Notes under the pieces: generated by a model
The model's database searches: none
What the model was told of the DNA's origin: nothing
What the model saw: the letters and a program-made list of their open reading frames with translations, nothing else
Made by a program: the position numbers and the translations under genes
In this document: positions 18,157 to 26,761 of the stretch, piece after piece
Layout of the letters: each line of letters begins with the position of its first letter
Numbering within the stretch: the stretch's first letter is position 1
Assembly (NCBI RefSeq): GCF_006483445.1
Contig: NZ_PPPT01000018.1
Location: 27,864 to 91,863 of the forward strand
Reading direction: 5' to 3'
Source: Bradyrhizobium guangdongense
GTDB taxonomy: Bacteria > Pseudomonadota > Alphaproteobacteria > Rhizobiales > Xanthobacteraceae
Length of the DNA: 64,000 nt

Positions 18157-18926
18157 TGAAGCGCGCGCTGATCGCGGCCTGTCTCCTGCTCGCGCCCTGC
18201 ACTGCCGCGCGCGCGGAACGGCTGATCGTCTCGGTCTCCAACCACCGCGTCACGGTGACGCCGAACTATTCCGGCGAGGAGCTGGTGCTGTTCGGCTCGG
18301 TAGAGAAGGATGCCGCGACGCCGGCCGATCGCACCGCCTATGACCTCGTCGTGACCGTGATGGGCCCGCGCGCCGACATGGTGACGCGGCGCAAGGAGCG
18401 CACGTTTGGCATCTGGATCAACACCGACTACCGGCAATTCTTGCAGGTGCCGACCTATCTGGCGCTGTTCGCCAATCGTCCGTTCGACGCCATCACCTCG
18501 CCCGAGGTCGCGCGTCGCCAGCAGATCGGGCTCAACAACGTGCTGCTGACCCAGCGCGTCAGCGGCGACTTTGGTGACGTGGTGCCGAACGATGTGTTCC
18601 GAAGCGCGTTCATCCGGCTGCGCACCCAGCACGGGCTCTATCGCGAGGACGGTGCGGCGGTGACGTTCCTGACGCCGACCCTGTTCCGCACCGGCATCCC
18701 GCTGCCGGGGGAGGTGCCGATCGGCACCTACCAGGTCGAGATCAAGCTGTTTGCGAACGGCGCGCTGGTGACCAAGACCGAAACCGCGTTCGAGATCGTG
18801 AAGGTCGGTTTCGAGCAGTTCGTCGCGACCAGCGCGCGGCAGAACGGGTTTGGGTATGGATTGGTGACGGCCACGATGGCGCTGTTGACGGGTTGGCTGG
18901 CGTCGATCGTGTTTCGAAAGGATTGA
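18153..18926 (+). CDS. TIGR02186-family exported/membrane protein, 257 aa
   Basis: A signal peptide (ALIAACLLLAPCTAARA) is followed by a beta-rich domain (VSVSNHRVTVTPNYSGEELVLFGSV, then YDLVVTVMGP) and a single C-terminal membrane segment (LVTATMALLTGWLASIVF, ~235-252), leaving the bulk in the periplasm. The family is conserved but without a known biochemical role, and typically sits beside TauE-like permeases as here (overlap ATGA at 18153-18156). It is probably a periplasmic partner of that permease (inference). Confidence 0.8.
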   Translation: MMKRALIAACLLLAPCTAARAERLIVSVSNHRVTVTPNYSGEELVLFGSVEKDAATPADRTAYDLVVTVMGPRADMVTRRKERTFGIWINTDYRQFLQVPTYLALFANRPFDAITSPEVARRQQIGLNNVLLTQRVSGDFGDVVPNDVFRSAFIRLRTQHGLYREDGAAVTFLTPTLFRTGIPLPGEVPIGTYQVEIKLFANGALVTKTETAFEIVKVGFEQFVATSARQNGFGYGLVTATMALLTGWLASIVFRKD

Positions 18927-18937
18927 GTCGGGACAAA

Positions 18938-18982
18938 GCATGATCCGGAAAAGTGCGCAGCGGTTTTCCGAGAAGATCATGC
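18938..18982. repeat. Palindromic repeat, 'gcatgatc' family, copy 1
   Basis: Ends gcatgatc and gatcatgc are inverse complements, with an inner ggaaaa/ttttcc pair. Related elements lie at 60838-60913 and 62757-62802. Placed after the TIGR02186 gene, where it may act as a terminator. Confidence 0.8.
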
Positions 18983-18995
18983 TCAAACAAAAGAG

Positions 18996-19038
18996 CTAAA
19001 GCGCGATGACGATTCGACCTGAAGCCATCGCGCTTTAG
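18996..19038. repeat. Stem-loop overlapping the stop of the 19035 permease gene
   Basis: ctaaagcgcgatg (18996-19008) and catcgcgctttag (19026-19038) are exact inverse complements with a 17-base loop; the right arm includes the minus-strand stop codon. Resembles the hairpin at the end of gshA. Confidence 0.78.
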
Positions 19039-19802
19039 CGCGCAGCCGCCTGCCAGGCGAGCAGGCGCTGCTCGACGACCGACATCGCGACTGAGGTGAG
19101 ATAGCCGGTGGCGCCGAGCAGGATGACCCCGGCGAACAGGTCGGCGGAGCGGAACGCACGGGCCGACAGCAGCACCCAGTGGCCAAGCCCGTCGAGCCCG
19201 GCCAGGATCTCGCAAACCACCGACAGGATCAGCGCGACGGTCAGGCTGAGCCGCATGCCGGCCAGAATGTCGGGCAGCGCCGACGGCAGCGCGATCTTCG
19301 CGATCACCGCCATGCGCGACATCTGCAAGGCGCGGGCGACCTCGTAGAGCCGCGGCTCGACCGCGGCAAAGCCGTGAATTGTCGCGAGCATGATGGGCCA
19401 GATCGCACCGAAGGCGATGACGAACAAGGCCATGCCCTGTGTCAGCCCGAGCATCGCGATCGCAACCGGGATGATCGCCGAGACCGGCAACGGTCGTAGG
19501 AATTCCAACGACGGCGCGACATAGGCCCGCATCAGCTTCGACGATCCGATCAGCGCGCCGAGCGCAATGCCGGCGATCGAGGCGGCGAGCCAGCCATAGG
19601 CCATGTGCTCGAGCGTGCCGATGAGCTTGCTGGCGAGGTCGCCGCTCGAAAAGCCGCGCACCAGCGCAGTCCAGGCGCGATCCGGACCGGGCAGGAACAC
19701 CGGCGACACCAGCTTCAGGTTGGCGACGAGCTGCCAAGCCGCGATGAAGCCGGCTGCGACGAGGATGCTGGCGACGCGCCAGAGGATCGCCGCGCGATTC
19801 AT
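19035..19802 (-). CDS. ABC transporter permease (SsuC/TauC type), 255 aa
   Basis: An inner-membrane permease of the nitrate/sulfonate/taurine family with about six membrane segments. The EAA loop is present about residues 155-175 (EVARALQMSRMAVIAKIALPSALPDIL). It is the last gene of a five-gene minus-strand operon (binding protein, GntR, ATPase, permease, permease), overlapping the upstream permease by 4 bp. Two permeases suggest a heterodimeric channel. Substrate unknown; see the FAH/cyclase genes on the other side of the divergent promoter. Confidence 0.9.
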   Translation of the reverse strand: MNRAAILWRVASILVAAGFIAAWQLVANLKLVSPVFLPGPDRAWTALVRGFSSGDLASKLIGTLEHMAYGWLAASIAGIALGALIGSSKLMRAYVAPSLEFLRPLPVSAIIPVAIAMLGLTQGMALFVIAFGAIWPIMLATIHGFAAVEPRLYEVARALQMSRMAVIAKIALPSALPDILAGMRLSLTVALILSVVCEILAGLDGLGHWVLLSARAFRSADLFAGVILLGATGYLTSVAMSVVEQRLLAWQAAAR

Positions 19803-20563
19803 GTGTTGTCTCCGGCGAGTGCCGCGCGGCCGAACAGGCGGCGCTGGGCGGCGATCAACAGGATGTTGAGCGCGTAGCCGATCACCCCGATCCAGACGAG
19901 ATAGGCGAGCATCAGGTCGGCGCGCAGCGCCTGCTGCGCCAGCATGATGCCGGCACCTAGGCCGAGCGGATTGATCGCGATCTCGACGGTGACGGCGACG
20001 ATCAGCGCGATGCCGGCCGACAGGCGGAAGGCGACGAATATCCGCGGCAATGCTGCGGGGATGACGATCTTTGCGATGCGTTGCGCCGGCGACAACCGCA
20101 ATGCGCGCGACACCTCCATCAAACGCGGCTCGATGCTGCGCACCGCAGCCCGCGTCAGGATGAGCATCGGCCAGACGCAGGCAAAGGCCACGATCACGAT
20201 CTCCATGCGGTAGCCGAAGCCGAGCGAAATGAGCGCGATCGGCAGCAGCGCGATCGAGGGGATCGGGCGGATCGCCTCGATCGTCACCTCCATCAGCCGG
20301 TCGAGCGGCCTCGAAATCCCGAACGCCACGCCGAGCATGAGGCCGATGCCGCCACCGGCCGCGAGCCCCACGAAGGCCGCGAACAGCGTGTCACGGGTGG
20401 CGGCCAGGATGGAGAGATCGCCGATCGCGGCGCCCAGCGCCACCACGATCGCACTCGGCGGCGCGAGGCTGTCGCTCTGGAGGTGGCTGAGGCGCGCCCA
20501 CAATTCGAACGCCAGCAATGCCGCCGCCGGCAACAGAACGGGTTTGGCGCGCGCAAGGGTCAA
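19799..20563 (-). CDS. ABC transporter permease (SsuC/TauC type), 254 aa
   Basis: A paralogue of the next gene with the same membrane topology; EAA-loop segment EVSRALRLSPAQRIAKIVIPAALPRIF about residues 153-178. It overlaps the ATPase stop upstream (20560-20563) and the permease downstream (19799-19802), each by 4 bp, so the three are coupled in translation. Confidence 0.9.
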   Translation of the reverse strand: MTLARAKPVLLPAAALLAFELWARLSHLQSDSLAPPSAIVVALGAAIGDLSILAATRDTLFAAFVGLAAGGGIGLMLGVAFGISRPLDRLMEVTIEAIRPIPSIALLPIALISLGFGYRMEIVIVAFACVWPMLILTRAAVRSIEPRLMEVSRALRLSPAQRIAKIVIPAALPRIFVAFRLSAGIALIVAVTVEIAINPLGLGAGIMLAQQALRADLMLAYLVWIGVIGYALNILLIAAQRRLFGRAALAGDNT

Positions 20564-21366
20564 TGTTCGGTCGCCTTGATGAAGTCGAACAATTGCCGGC
20601 GCAACCTCAAAAACTCCGGATGCTCGCGCGTGGCGAGCTGGTCGCGCGGGCGCGGCAGGTTGACGTCGATCTCGATGCCGATCCGCCCCGGATGCGGCAA
20701 CAAACCAATGACACGGTCGCCGAGATAGATGGCCTCGTCGAGATCATGGGTCACGAAGATCACGGTGGTGCGGCTCGCCTGGGTCAGCGACAGCACTTCG
20801 TCCTGAAGGCCCTGCCGCGTCATCGCATCCAGCGCGCCGAACGGTTCGTCCATCAGCAGCGTCGTCGGCTCCTGCGCAAGGCAGCGCGCGATCTGCAAGC
20901 GCTGCTGCATCCCGCCCGACATCTCGGTCGGGTATTTGTCGGCGTGGCCGGGCAGGCCGACCTTGCGCAGCAGGGCGTCGATGCGCCCGTTGCGCTCGCG
21001 CGAGGGCACGCGGCTCGCTTCGAGCGCCAGCGAGATGTTGCCGGCGGCCGTCCGCCACGGCAGCAGTGCCTTGCCATAATCCTGGAACACGACCGCGACC
21101 TCGCGCCGCGGCTCGGTCATCGGTTCGCCGTTGAAGGTCACGGCGCCCTCGCTCGGCCGGTAAAGGCCGGCCGCGAGCCGCAACGCCGTCGTCTTGCCGC
21201 ACCCGGAAGCCCCGACGATGCAAACGAACTCGCCCGGCCGCACCTCCAGATCGAGTTGCTCGATGATGGTCTTGCCGCCGAGACGCAGAGTCGTACCGTT
21301 GAAGGCGATCAGGGGTGTGCCACGCCGCGCTGCTTTCGCCTCATCGAGCCTTGCTACGACGCTCAT
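20560..21366 (-). CDS. ABC transporter ATP-binding protein (SsuB/TauB type), 268 aa
   Basis: The ATPase of the importer. Walker A is GASGCGKTTAL (residues ~52-62), the signature is EMSGGMQQRLQIARCLA, Walker B LLMDEPFGALDA, followed by the switch histidine in IFVTHDLDEAIYLGDRV. Overlaps by 4 bp with both neighbours (GntR gene at 21363 and permease at 20560). Confidence 0.94.
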   Translation of the reverse strand: MSVVARLDEAKAARRGTPLIAFNGTTLRLGGKTIIEQLDLEVRPGEFVCIVGASGCGKTTALRLAAGLYRPSEGAVTFNGEPMTEPRREVAVVFQDYGKALLPWRTAAGNISLALEASRVPSRERNGRIDALLRKVGLPGHADKYPTEMSGGMQQRLQIARCLAQEPTTLLMDEPFGALDAMTRQGLQDEVLSLTQASRTTVIFVTHDLDEAIYLGDRVIGLLPHPGRIGIEIDVNLPRPRDQLATREHPEFLRLRRQLFDFIKATEH

Positions 21367-22067
21367 GAGGTCTCCTTGTCATCAGGCGGATAGACGAAAT
21401 TGATGGTCGAGCGCAGATGCGCCGCCAGCATGTCCTGTGCAGCCGGCAGATCGCGCGCAAGCACACAATCGGCGAGCATCTGGTGGCTGCGGATGAAATC
21501 CTCGCCGCTGTCGATCGCGCGCATCATGACGCGGCGATAGCGATAGGCCTGGTCGTAGAGGTCGGAATGGGCGGCCAGCATCCGTTGCGAACCGCAAGCC
21601 GCGAGCAGCGCCGTGTGAAAACCCTTGTGCAGGTGGTCGAAATCGGCGGCGCCCTCGCGGAACTCGTTGCCGGTGCGCTCGATATGCCGGCGCATGCGGT
21701 GCAGCGCGCTCAGGATGCCGGCTTCCCAGGCGTCATCGCCGTGGATGATGGCGAGGCGGATGGCGGCGATCTCGACCGCCGTGCGCATGCAGGTGATATC
21801 GGCGAGATCGTCACGGCTGACCTCGGCGACACGAAAACCGCGCTGGCCGATGGCGACGATCAGCCCGCGCGACATCAACCGCGAGAGGCCTTCGCGCAGC
21901 GGCGTAGCGCCGATCTCGTAGCGCTGCACCAGGTCGACGATGCCAAGCCGCGCTCCCGGCGCGAGGCGTCCCGCCAGGATGTCCTGCTCGACGAGACTTG
22001 CGGCACGTTCGCTCAGCGTGCTGGCCTCGCCGGTGGGACGTTCAAGCGGGCGTTCGACGGCCGGCAT
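21363..22067 (-). CDS. GntR-family regulator with FCD domain, 234 aa
   Basis: The N-terminal winged HTH (residues ~20-85: LVEQDILAGRLAPGARLGI, TPLREGLSRLMSRGLI) is followed by an all-helical FCD ligand-binding domain (~95-225) with the metal-binding pattern histidines (HKGFHTAL, DLYDQAYRYR). FCD regulators usually sense small organic acids. It is embedded inside the transporter operon it presumably controls, between the binding protein and the ATPase, and overlaps the ATPase start by 4 bp. Confidence 0.9.
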   Translation of the reverse strand: MPAVERPLERPTGEASTLSERAASLVEQDILAGRLAPGARLGIVDLVQRYEIGATPLREGLSRLMSRGLIVAIGQRGFRVAEVSRDDLADITCMRTAVEIAAIRLAIIHGDDAWEAGILSALHRMRRHIERTGNEFREGAADFDHLHKGFHTALLAACGSQRMLAAHSDLYDQAYRYRRVMMRAIDSGEDFIRSHQMLADCVLARDLPAAQDMLAAHLRSTINFVYPPDDKETS

Positions 22068-22077
22068 CGCGGGATCC

Positions 22078-23030
22078 TCAGTTCAGCACGAGCTTCGAGG
22101 GATCGAGCTTCGATTGCAGCATCTTCTGCGTCGTCATGACATCGATCCACCAGACGAGGTTGCCTGGCTTGAGATTGGGCTCGGCCTGGTTCGGCGGCGT
22201 CGCCTTGACGAGATCGAGGGGCTGCTTCGTGAATTTTGCGATCGCAGCGGACGCTTTCTCACGGTCGCCGTTGACGATGACCGCGGCTTCCGCGATCGCC
22301 TCACGGAATTTTTTCACGGCGGCGGCATTCTTCTCGGCCCATTCGCGCGATGCGGCGTAGAAGATGATCGGATCGGTGCGCGCGAGATCGTTGGCATAGC
22401 GCGCGCCGACCGAGCCGAGCCCGGCGTTGGTCATGCGCGTCACGAATGGCTCAGCGGTCAGCACCGCGTCGACGCCGCCCGATTTGATGATGTCGGCCAT
22501 GGTCGGGAACGTCACTTCGACGAAGTTGACGCTCTTGGGGTCGACGCCCTTCTCGACCAGCCATTGACGAACAGCACGTGCAGGAAGGCGTTCAGCCCGG
22601 GCGCGCCGACTTTCTTGCCGACGAAATCCTTCGGCTCCTTGATGGTGATGCCGTTGCGGACGAAGGCCGTGATCGCGGTGTTGGAGGTCGGGTTCATCAC
22701 GGTTGCGCCGGCGATCGCGACGAGGTCGAGACCGCCGTCGGCGGCTTGCAGAAAAACGGTGGAGGTCGGGCCGCCGATCTGAATCGAGTTCGACAGGATC
22801 GCCGCTGGGATATTCGAATTGATCGCGATCGGGGTCATCTCGACGTCGAGTCCGTGCTTTTTGAAGATGCCCTCGTCGACCGCGACCATCGCGGAGGCGC
22901 AGTCGGTCGTCGCGGTGCAGCCGACCTGAATCTTCGTCTGCGCAACGGCGCCGGCCGTCGCGGCCAAGGACACGCCGAGACCGAGTGCGAAAGCCGTCAA
23001 AACCCGCGTTACCTGGCTACACCCCACCAC
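22078..23030 (-). pseudogene. ABC substrate-binding protein (SsuA/NMT1 type), disrupted by a frameshift
   Basis: Two overlapping reading frames together form one ~316-residue periplasmic binding protein. Bases 22573-23030 (GTG start, ggaggg upstream) encode a signal peptide (FALGLGVSLAATAGAVAQ) and the N-terminal lobe, ending in GLNAFLHVLF. Bases 22078-22569 encode RQWLVEKGVDPKSVNF and the C-terminal lobe up to KLVLN. A single extra C between 22569 and 22570 (complement side, restoring ttc-cgt-caa) would join them without loss. Either a recent 1-nt deletion or an assembly/sequencing error; the rest of the operon is intact, which favours the latter or a very recent mutation. Confidence 0.85.
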
Positions 23031-23076
23031 GCTTCCCTCCAGTTATATTCTTTGCTCTTGATTATCGATATTTTCT

Positions 23077-23094
23077 TTGATCATATATTTACAA
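23077..23094. promoter_or_regulatory. Imperfect dyad in the divergent promoter, possible GntR operator
   Basis: ttgatcatatatttacaa reads similarly on both strands (ttg...caa ends, AT-rich centre) in the 76-bp A+T-rich gap between the transporter operon and the FAH gene. The low GC content marks this gap as a shared promoter region; operator function is a guess. Confidence 0.35.
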
Positions 23095-23106
23095 CAATAG
23101 CAAGGG

Positions 23107-24105
23107 GTGCCCAAGGTGAAGCTCGCAACATTCAAATCGGACGGTCGGGACAAGATCGGCCTCGTCCATGCCCACGACAGCCAGCTGTTTGATCTCGCCG
23201 CGGCGGACGCGCGGGAGGGGCAAAATGATCCGGCCTTTGCGTCGATGCTGGCGCTGATCGATGCCGGTCCGCGCGCGCTCGACCGGGCTGCGGCGTTGTT
23301 TGAGAAGCACGGGCGGGACCCGGCGTTGTCGGCGGCGGTCAGCGATGTCGCCATTCTCGCGCCGGTGCCGGAGCCGAGGCAGATGCGCGACGGCATGTCG
23401 TTTCCGTTGCACATCCTGCAGGCGCCGCGCGGGCAGCGAAAGCTCGCCGCGCGCGCCAAGGGGGACACGGCCGAGCTGGCACGGATCGATGCCGAACCGC
23501 TCGGCGAGCTGCCCGAGGTCTATCGCAAGCAGCCGATCTTCTACATCACCAACCGCTTCAGCGTCCGCGGCACCAATACGACGGTGAAATGGCCGCGCTA
23601 CAGCAAGGTGATGGACTACGAGCTCGAGTTCGGGATCATCACCAGGAACAAGGGCGCAAACATCTCCGCGGCGAAGGCCAGGGATCACATCTTCGGCTAC
23701 ACCATCTTCAACGATTTCTCGGCACGCGACGCGCAGCGAATCGAGATGGAGGGCCGGCTCGGTCCGGCCAAGGGCAAGAGTTTTGACGGCGGCAATGTGA
23801 TGGGACCCTGGATCGTGACGCCGGACGAGATTGGCGATCCCTACAAGCTGAAGATGGAAGCGCGCGTCAACGGCGAGACCCGCTCAAAGGGTGTCTCCGA
23901 CGGCATGCTGTTCTCGTTCGAGGAGATCATCGCCCACGTCACGCAGGACGAGACGCTGATGCCCGGCGAATTCATCGGCTCCGGCACCGTCGGCAATGGT
24001 TGCGGGCTCGAGCTCGGCTGGTATCTCGAGCATGGCGACACGGTCGAGCTCGAGGTCGAGAAGATCGGCATTTTGAAGAACCGGGTCGAGCGGCAGGACG
24101 TCTAG
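23107..24105 (+). CDS. Fumarylacetoacetate hydrolase-family protein, 332 aa
   Basis: A metal-dependent hydrolase or decarboxylase acting on a beta-diketo or oxo-acid. The FAH domain is C-terminal (~residues 135-330), with metal-ligand glutamates in MDYELEFGII, the IFGYTIFNDFSARDAQ segment, KSFDGGNVMGPWIV (Asp) and the terminal GTVGNGCGLELGWYLEHGD. GTG 23107 is the likely start (VPKVKLATF); GTG 23116 is an alternative. Divergent from the ABC importer operon and followed 42 bp later by a cyclase, it is probably part of a ring-opened aromatic or dicarboxylate pathway (inference). Confidence 0.9.
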   Translation: MPKVKLATFKSDGRDKIGLVHAHDSQLFDLAAADAREGQNDPAFASMLALIDAGPRALDRAAALFEKHGRDPALSAAVSDVAILAPVPEPRQMRDGMSFPLHILQAPRGQRKLAARAKGDTAELARIDAEPLGELPEVYRKQPIFYITNRFSVRGTNTTVKWPRYSKVMDYELEFGIITRNKGANISAAKARDHIFGYTIFNDFSARDAQRIEMEGRLGPAKGKSFDGGNVMGPWIVTPDEIGDPYKLKMEARVNGETRSKGVSDGMLFSFEEIIAHVTQDETLMPGEFIGSGTVGNGCGLELGWYLEHGDTVELEVEKIGILKNRVERQDV

Positions 24106-24147
24106 ACCGCTCGGCGACTGACAACAACAATCCATCGAGGAAACGCC

Positions 24148-24924
24148 ATGGCGCGAAAGCTGATCGACATCTCCGTTCCCCTGCAAAACGACGTGCCCGC
24201 CGATCCGCCGGGGGCCCATCCGACGATCCAGTACATCGATCATCAGCAAGGCCTGCCGCGCATGCTGCAGTTCTTCGACGGGTTGAAGGCTGCGGATCTG
24301 CCGGACGGACAAGGCTGGGCCGTCGAGCAGGTCTCGCTGTCGACCCACAACGGAACCCATCTCGACGCACCCTGGCACTTTCATCCCACGATGAACCGTG
24401 GCGAGCGCGCCTGGACCATCGACGAGGTGCCGCTGGAGTGGTGCTTCCAGCCCGGCGTGAAGCTCGATTTCCGCCACCTTCCCGACGGCTACGTCGCCAC
24501 TGCCGCAGATGTCGAGGCCGAGCTCAAGCGCATCGGTCATGAGTTGAGGCCGCTCGACATCGTCGTCGTCAACACCAGCGCCGGCGCCAAATATGGTCGG
24601 CAGGACTACGTCACCTCAGGCTGCGGCATGGGCTATGAGGCGACCATGTACCTGCTCGAGCGCGGCGTGCGGCTGACCGGCATCGACGGCTGGAGCTGGG
24701 ACGCGCCGTTCGTCTACACCGCGAAGAAATATGCCGAGACCAAGGACGCCAGCCTGATCTGGGAGGGCCACAAGGCTGGCCGTCATATCGGCTATTGTCA
24801 CCTCGAAAAGCTGCACAATCTCGAACTGCTGCCGTCGACAGGCTTCACGGTGTCGTGCTTCCCGGTCAAGATCGAACGCGCCTCGGCAGGGTGGACGCGA
24901 GCGGTCGCGATCCTCGAGGGCTAG
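24148..24924 (+). CDS. Cyclase-family (kynurenine formamidase-like) metal hydrolase, 258 aa
   Basis: Carries the family motif HxGTHxDxPxH as STHNGTHLDAPWHFH (residues ~71-85), which coordinates the metal. Relatives hydrolyse amide or ester bonds in small cyclic compounds (kynurenine formamidase, isatin hydrolase). RBS gaggaaac precedes ATG 24148. It lies directly after the FAH gene on the same strand; together with the importer and GntR regulator this looks like an uptake-and-hydrolysis unit. The real substrate is not evident. Confidence 0.88.
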   Translation: MARKLIDISVPLQNDVPADPPGAHPTIQYIDHQQGLPRMLQFFDGLKAADLPDGQGWAVEQVSLSTHNGTHLDAPWHFHPTMNRGERAWTIDEVPLEWCFQPGVKLDFRHLPDGYVATAADVEAELKRIGHELRPLDIVVVNTSAGAKYGRQDYVTSGCGMGYEATMYLLERGVRLTGIDGWSWDAPFVYTAKKYAETKDASLIWEGHKAGRHIGYCHLEKLHNLELLPSTGFTVSCFPVKIERASAGWTRAVAILEG

Positions 24925-24965
24925 ACCAGACGACCGTTCGCTCGCAAAGAGGGGCGTGGCAACAG

Positions 24966-25736
24966 CTACGCCTCGATCACCGTCGGTACGCCGGGCTCGA
25001 GCAGCCGCAATCGCGGACCGAAGCCGAGGACGTCAAAGGTCTTGCGCAGATCCTCGCTGCTTTGGCGAAAGTGCTTCCAGCCTTCGGTATGCACGGGCAC
25101 GATCATGGCGTCGGGAAAGGCGCGCGCGGTCTCGATGGTGTCGTTGGTGTCCATGGTGACGTGGAACGGCCCGCGCGTCTGCGCGGCGCCGGCGAAGGGC
25201 AGCACCACGCCGCATTTGAAGCGGCGCGCGACTTCGGCGACGCCGTCGAACCAGGTGGTGTCGCCGCTGATATAGACCGGGCGCGTGTCCTTGTTGCTGG
25301 AGGAGACGACGAAGCCGATGACGTCACCGGCGAGCGGCTCGATGCCGGCCGGGCCGTGACGCGCGGGCGTCGCCGTGATCGTCAGTCTTGCACCGTCGCG
25401 ATTACGGATCTCGGTCGTATCCCAGGGCGCGAAACCTTCGACATGGCCGCCCAGCCGTTTGGCGCCGATTTGCGTCGTCAGCACGCGCTTCACTTTCGTG
25501 AGCAGCTCGCGGCCGGAATTGTCGAGATTGTCGGAATGCTGGTCGTGGCTGAGCAGGACGGCATCGACCGGGCCGATGGCATCGGCCTTGAGCGCGGGGC
25601 CGATGGTCTTCTCCAGCGTCACATGCGGCAGTTGATAGGCGCCCGGCGCGTCGAAGGTGGGATCGGTGAGCAGGCGAAAACCGTCGATCTCGATGAGCGC
25701 GGTCGGACCGCCGATCAGCGTGATGGATATGGACAT
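24966..25736 (-). CDS. MBL-fold metal-dependent hydrolase (UlaG-like), 256 aa
   Basis: A metallo-beta-lactamase fold protein with the metal-binding LLSHDQHSDNLD (residues ~59-70) standing for HxHxDH with the first His shifted as in UlaG-type enzymes, TPARHGP (~127) and ISGDTTWFD (~158). Substrate unknown; UlaG relatives hydrolyse lactones or phosphodiesters. Convergent with the cyclase gene and 12 bp downstream of the DMT exporter gene, so it may be co-transcribed with the latter. Confidence 0.82.
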   Translation of the reverse strand: MSISITLIGGPTALIEIDGFRLLTDPTFDAPGAYQLPHVTLEKTIGPALKADAIGPVDAVLLSHDQHSDNLDNSGRELLTKVKRVLTTQIGAKRLGGHVEGFAPWDTTEIRNRDGARLTITATPARHGPAGIEPLAGDVIGFVVSSSNKDTRPVYISGDTTWFDGVAEVARRFKCGVVLPFAGAAQTRGPFHVTMDTNDTIETARAFPDAMIVPVHTEGWKHFRQSSEDLRKTFDVLGFGPRLRLLEPGVPTVIEA

Positions 25737-25748
25737 GATGGACTCCGG

Positions 25749-26666
25749 TTACGAAGCGGGGTTTGAGGCTGCGGGGCGCGTCACGAGATAAATGCCGAGC
25801 GCGACGGGAATGATTCCGAGCAGGTCGCGCGCCTCGATGTGCTCGCCGAGCACGAGGAAGGCGAACAGCATGCCGAGCGGCGGCATCAGGAAGTGATAGC
25901 TGCTGGCCACAGTGGCGCCGCACACTTTCAGGAGATGGAACCAGAGCAGAGAGGCGAGGATCGAGCCGCCGAGCACCAGGAAGGCGAAGGCACCTAACAG
26001 GCCTGATGTGAACTGGATCGCGTGAACGTCGGCAAAGGTCAGCGCAACAGGCGTCAGCACGATGCCGGCGGCGAGATTCTGGATGCCGTTGCCGAGCCAC
26101 AGCGAGCCCTTCGGCGCGAACAGCTTGAACAAAATTGTGCCGGCGACGATCGAGGCGAGCGATGCCAACGTGAACACGATGCCGTGAAAGCTGTCCGTAC
26201 CAACCGACAGGCGATGCCAGACGATGAAGGTGACGCCGACGACGCCCAGCAAAAGACCGCCCGCCTTGCGCCAGGTCATGCCTTCGCCAAGGAACAGAGC
26301 CGCGAGCGCCGCCGTGAACACGGGATTGGCCGACACGATCAATCCGCCGAGGCCGGCGGAGACCGATTGCAGGCCGGTGTAGCCGAGCCCCAGATAGAGC
26401 GCGTTGTTGGCAATGCCGAGCACCGCGAACATCGCGGCGTCGCGCCAGGACATCGACCAGCCGCCGCGCTGGAACGCGGAGATGCCGAGGATCAAAATGC
26501 CGGCGAGCGAGAAGCGCGCGGCGAGCAGGATCAGCGGCGGGCAATGGGTGACGCCGATCTTGCCGGCGACGAAGGCGTAGCTCCAGAGCAGGCAGAACAC
26601 GCCGATGTAGAGCGGCAGCGGGTTGAATCGGGTGCGGGGGACGGCAATCGAAGGCGCAAGCGACAT
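25749..26666 (-). CDS. EamA/DMT-family transporter, 305 aa
   Basis: A ten-segment inner-membrane exporter of the drug/metabolite superfamily with two EamA domains (residues ~20-145 and ~160-290). Start: ATG 26666 has aggaga eight bases upstream; ATGs at 26672 and 26708 are in frame but closer to or beyond the ribosome site. Divergent from a LysR regulator, the classic arrangement for a LysR-controlled exporter of amino acids or metabolites. Confidence 0.85.
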   Translation of the reverse strand: MSLAPSIAVPRTRFNPLPLYIGVFCLLWSYAFVAGKIGVTHCPPLILLAARFSLAGILILGISAFQRGGWSMSWRDAAMFAVLGIANNALYLGLGYTGLQSVSAGLGGLIVSANPVFTAALAALFLGEGMTWRKAGGLLLGVVGVTFIVWHRLSVGTDSFHGIVFTLASLASIVAGTILFKLFAPKGSLWLGNGIQNLAAGIVLTPVALTFADVHAIQFTSGLLGAFAFLVLGGSILASLLWFHLLKVCGATVASSYHFLMPPLGMLFAFLVLGEHIEARDLLGIIPVALGIYLVTRPAASNPAS

Positions 26667-26705
26667 GGGCATTCTCCTGACCCTCGATCTAGGAGCGCAC
26701 CTTGC

Positions 26706-26722
26706 CATTTGGAAATTAAATG
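26706..26722. promoter_or_regulatory. cattt-N7-aaatg inverted repeat, possible LysR box
   Basis: cattt (26706-26710) and aaatg (26718-26722) are inverse complements seven bases apart in the gap between the EamA gene and its divergent LysR gene, resembling a LysR-type T-N11-A site. Weak evidence by position and symmetry only. Confidence 0.4.
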
Positions 26723-26761
26723 ATTAACTTGCCTGCAGTGGAAATTCGAATGGAGCCCGCC

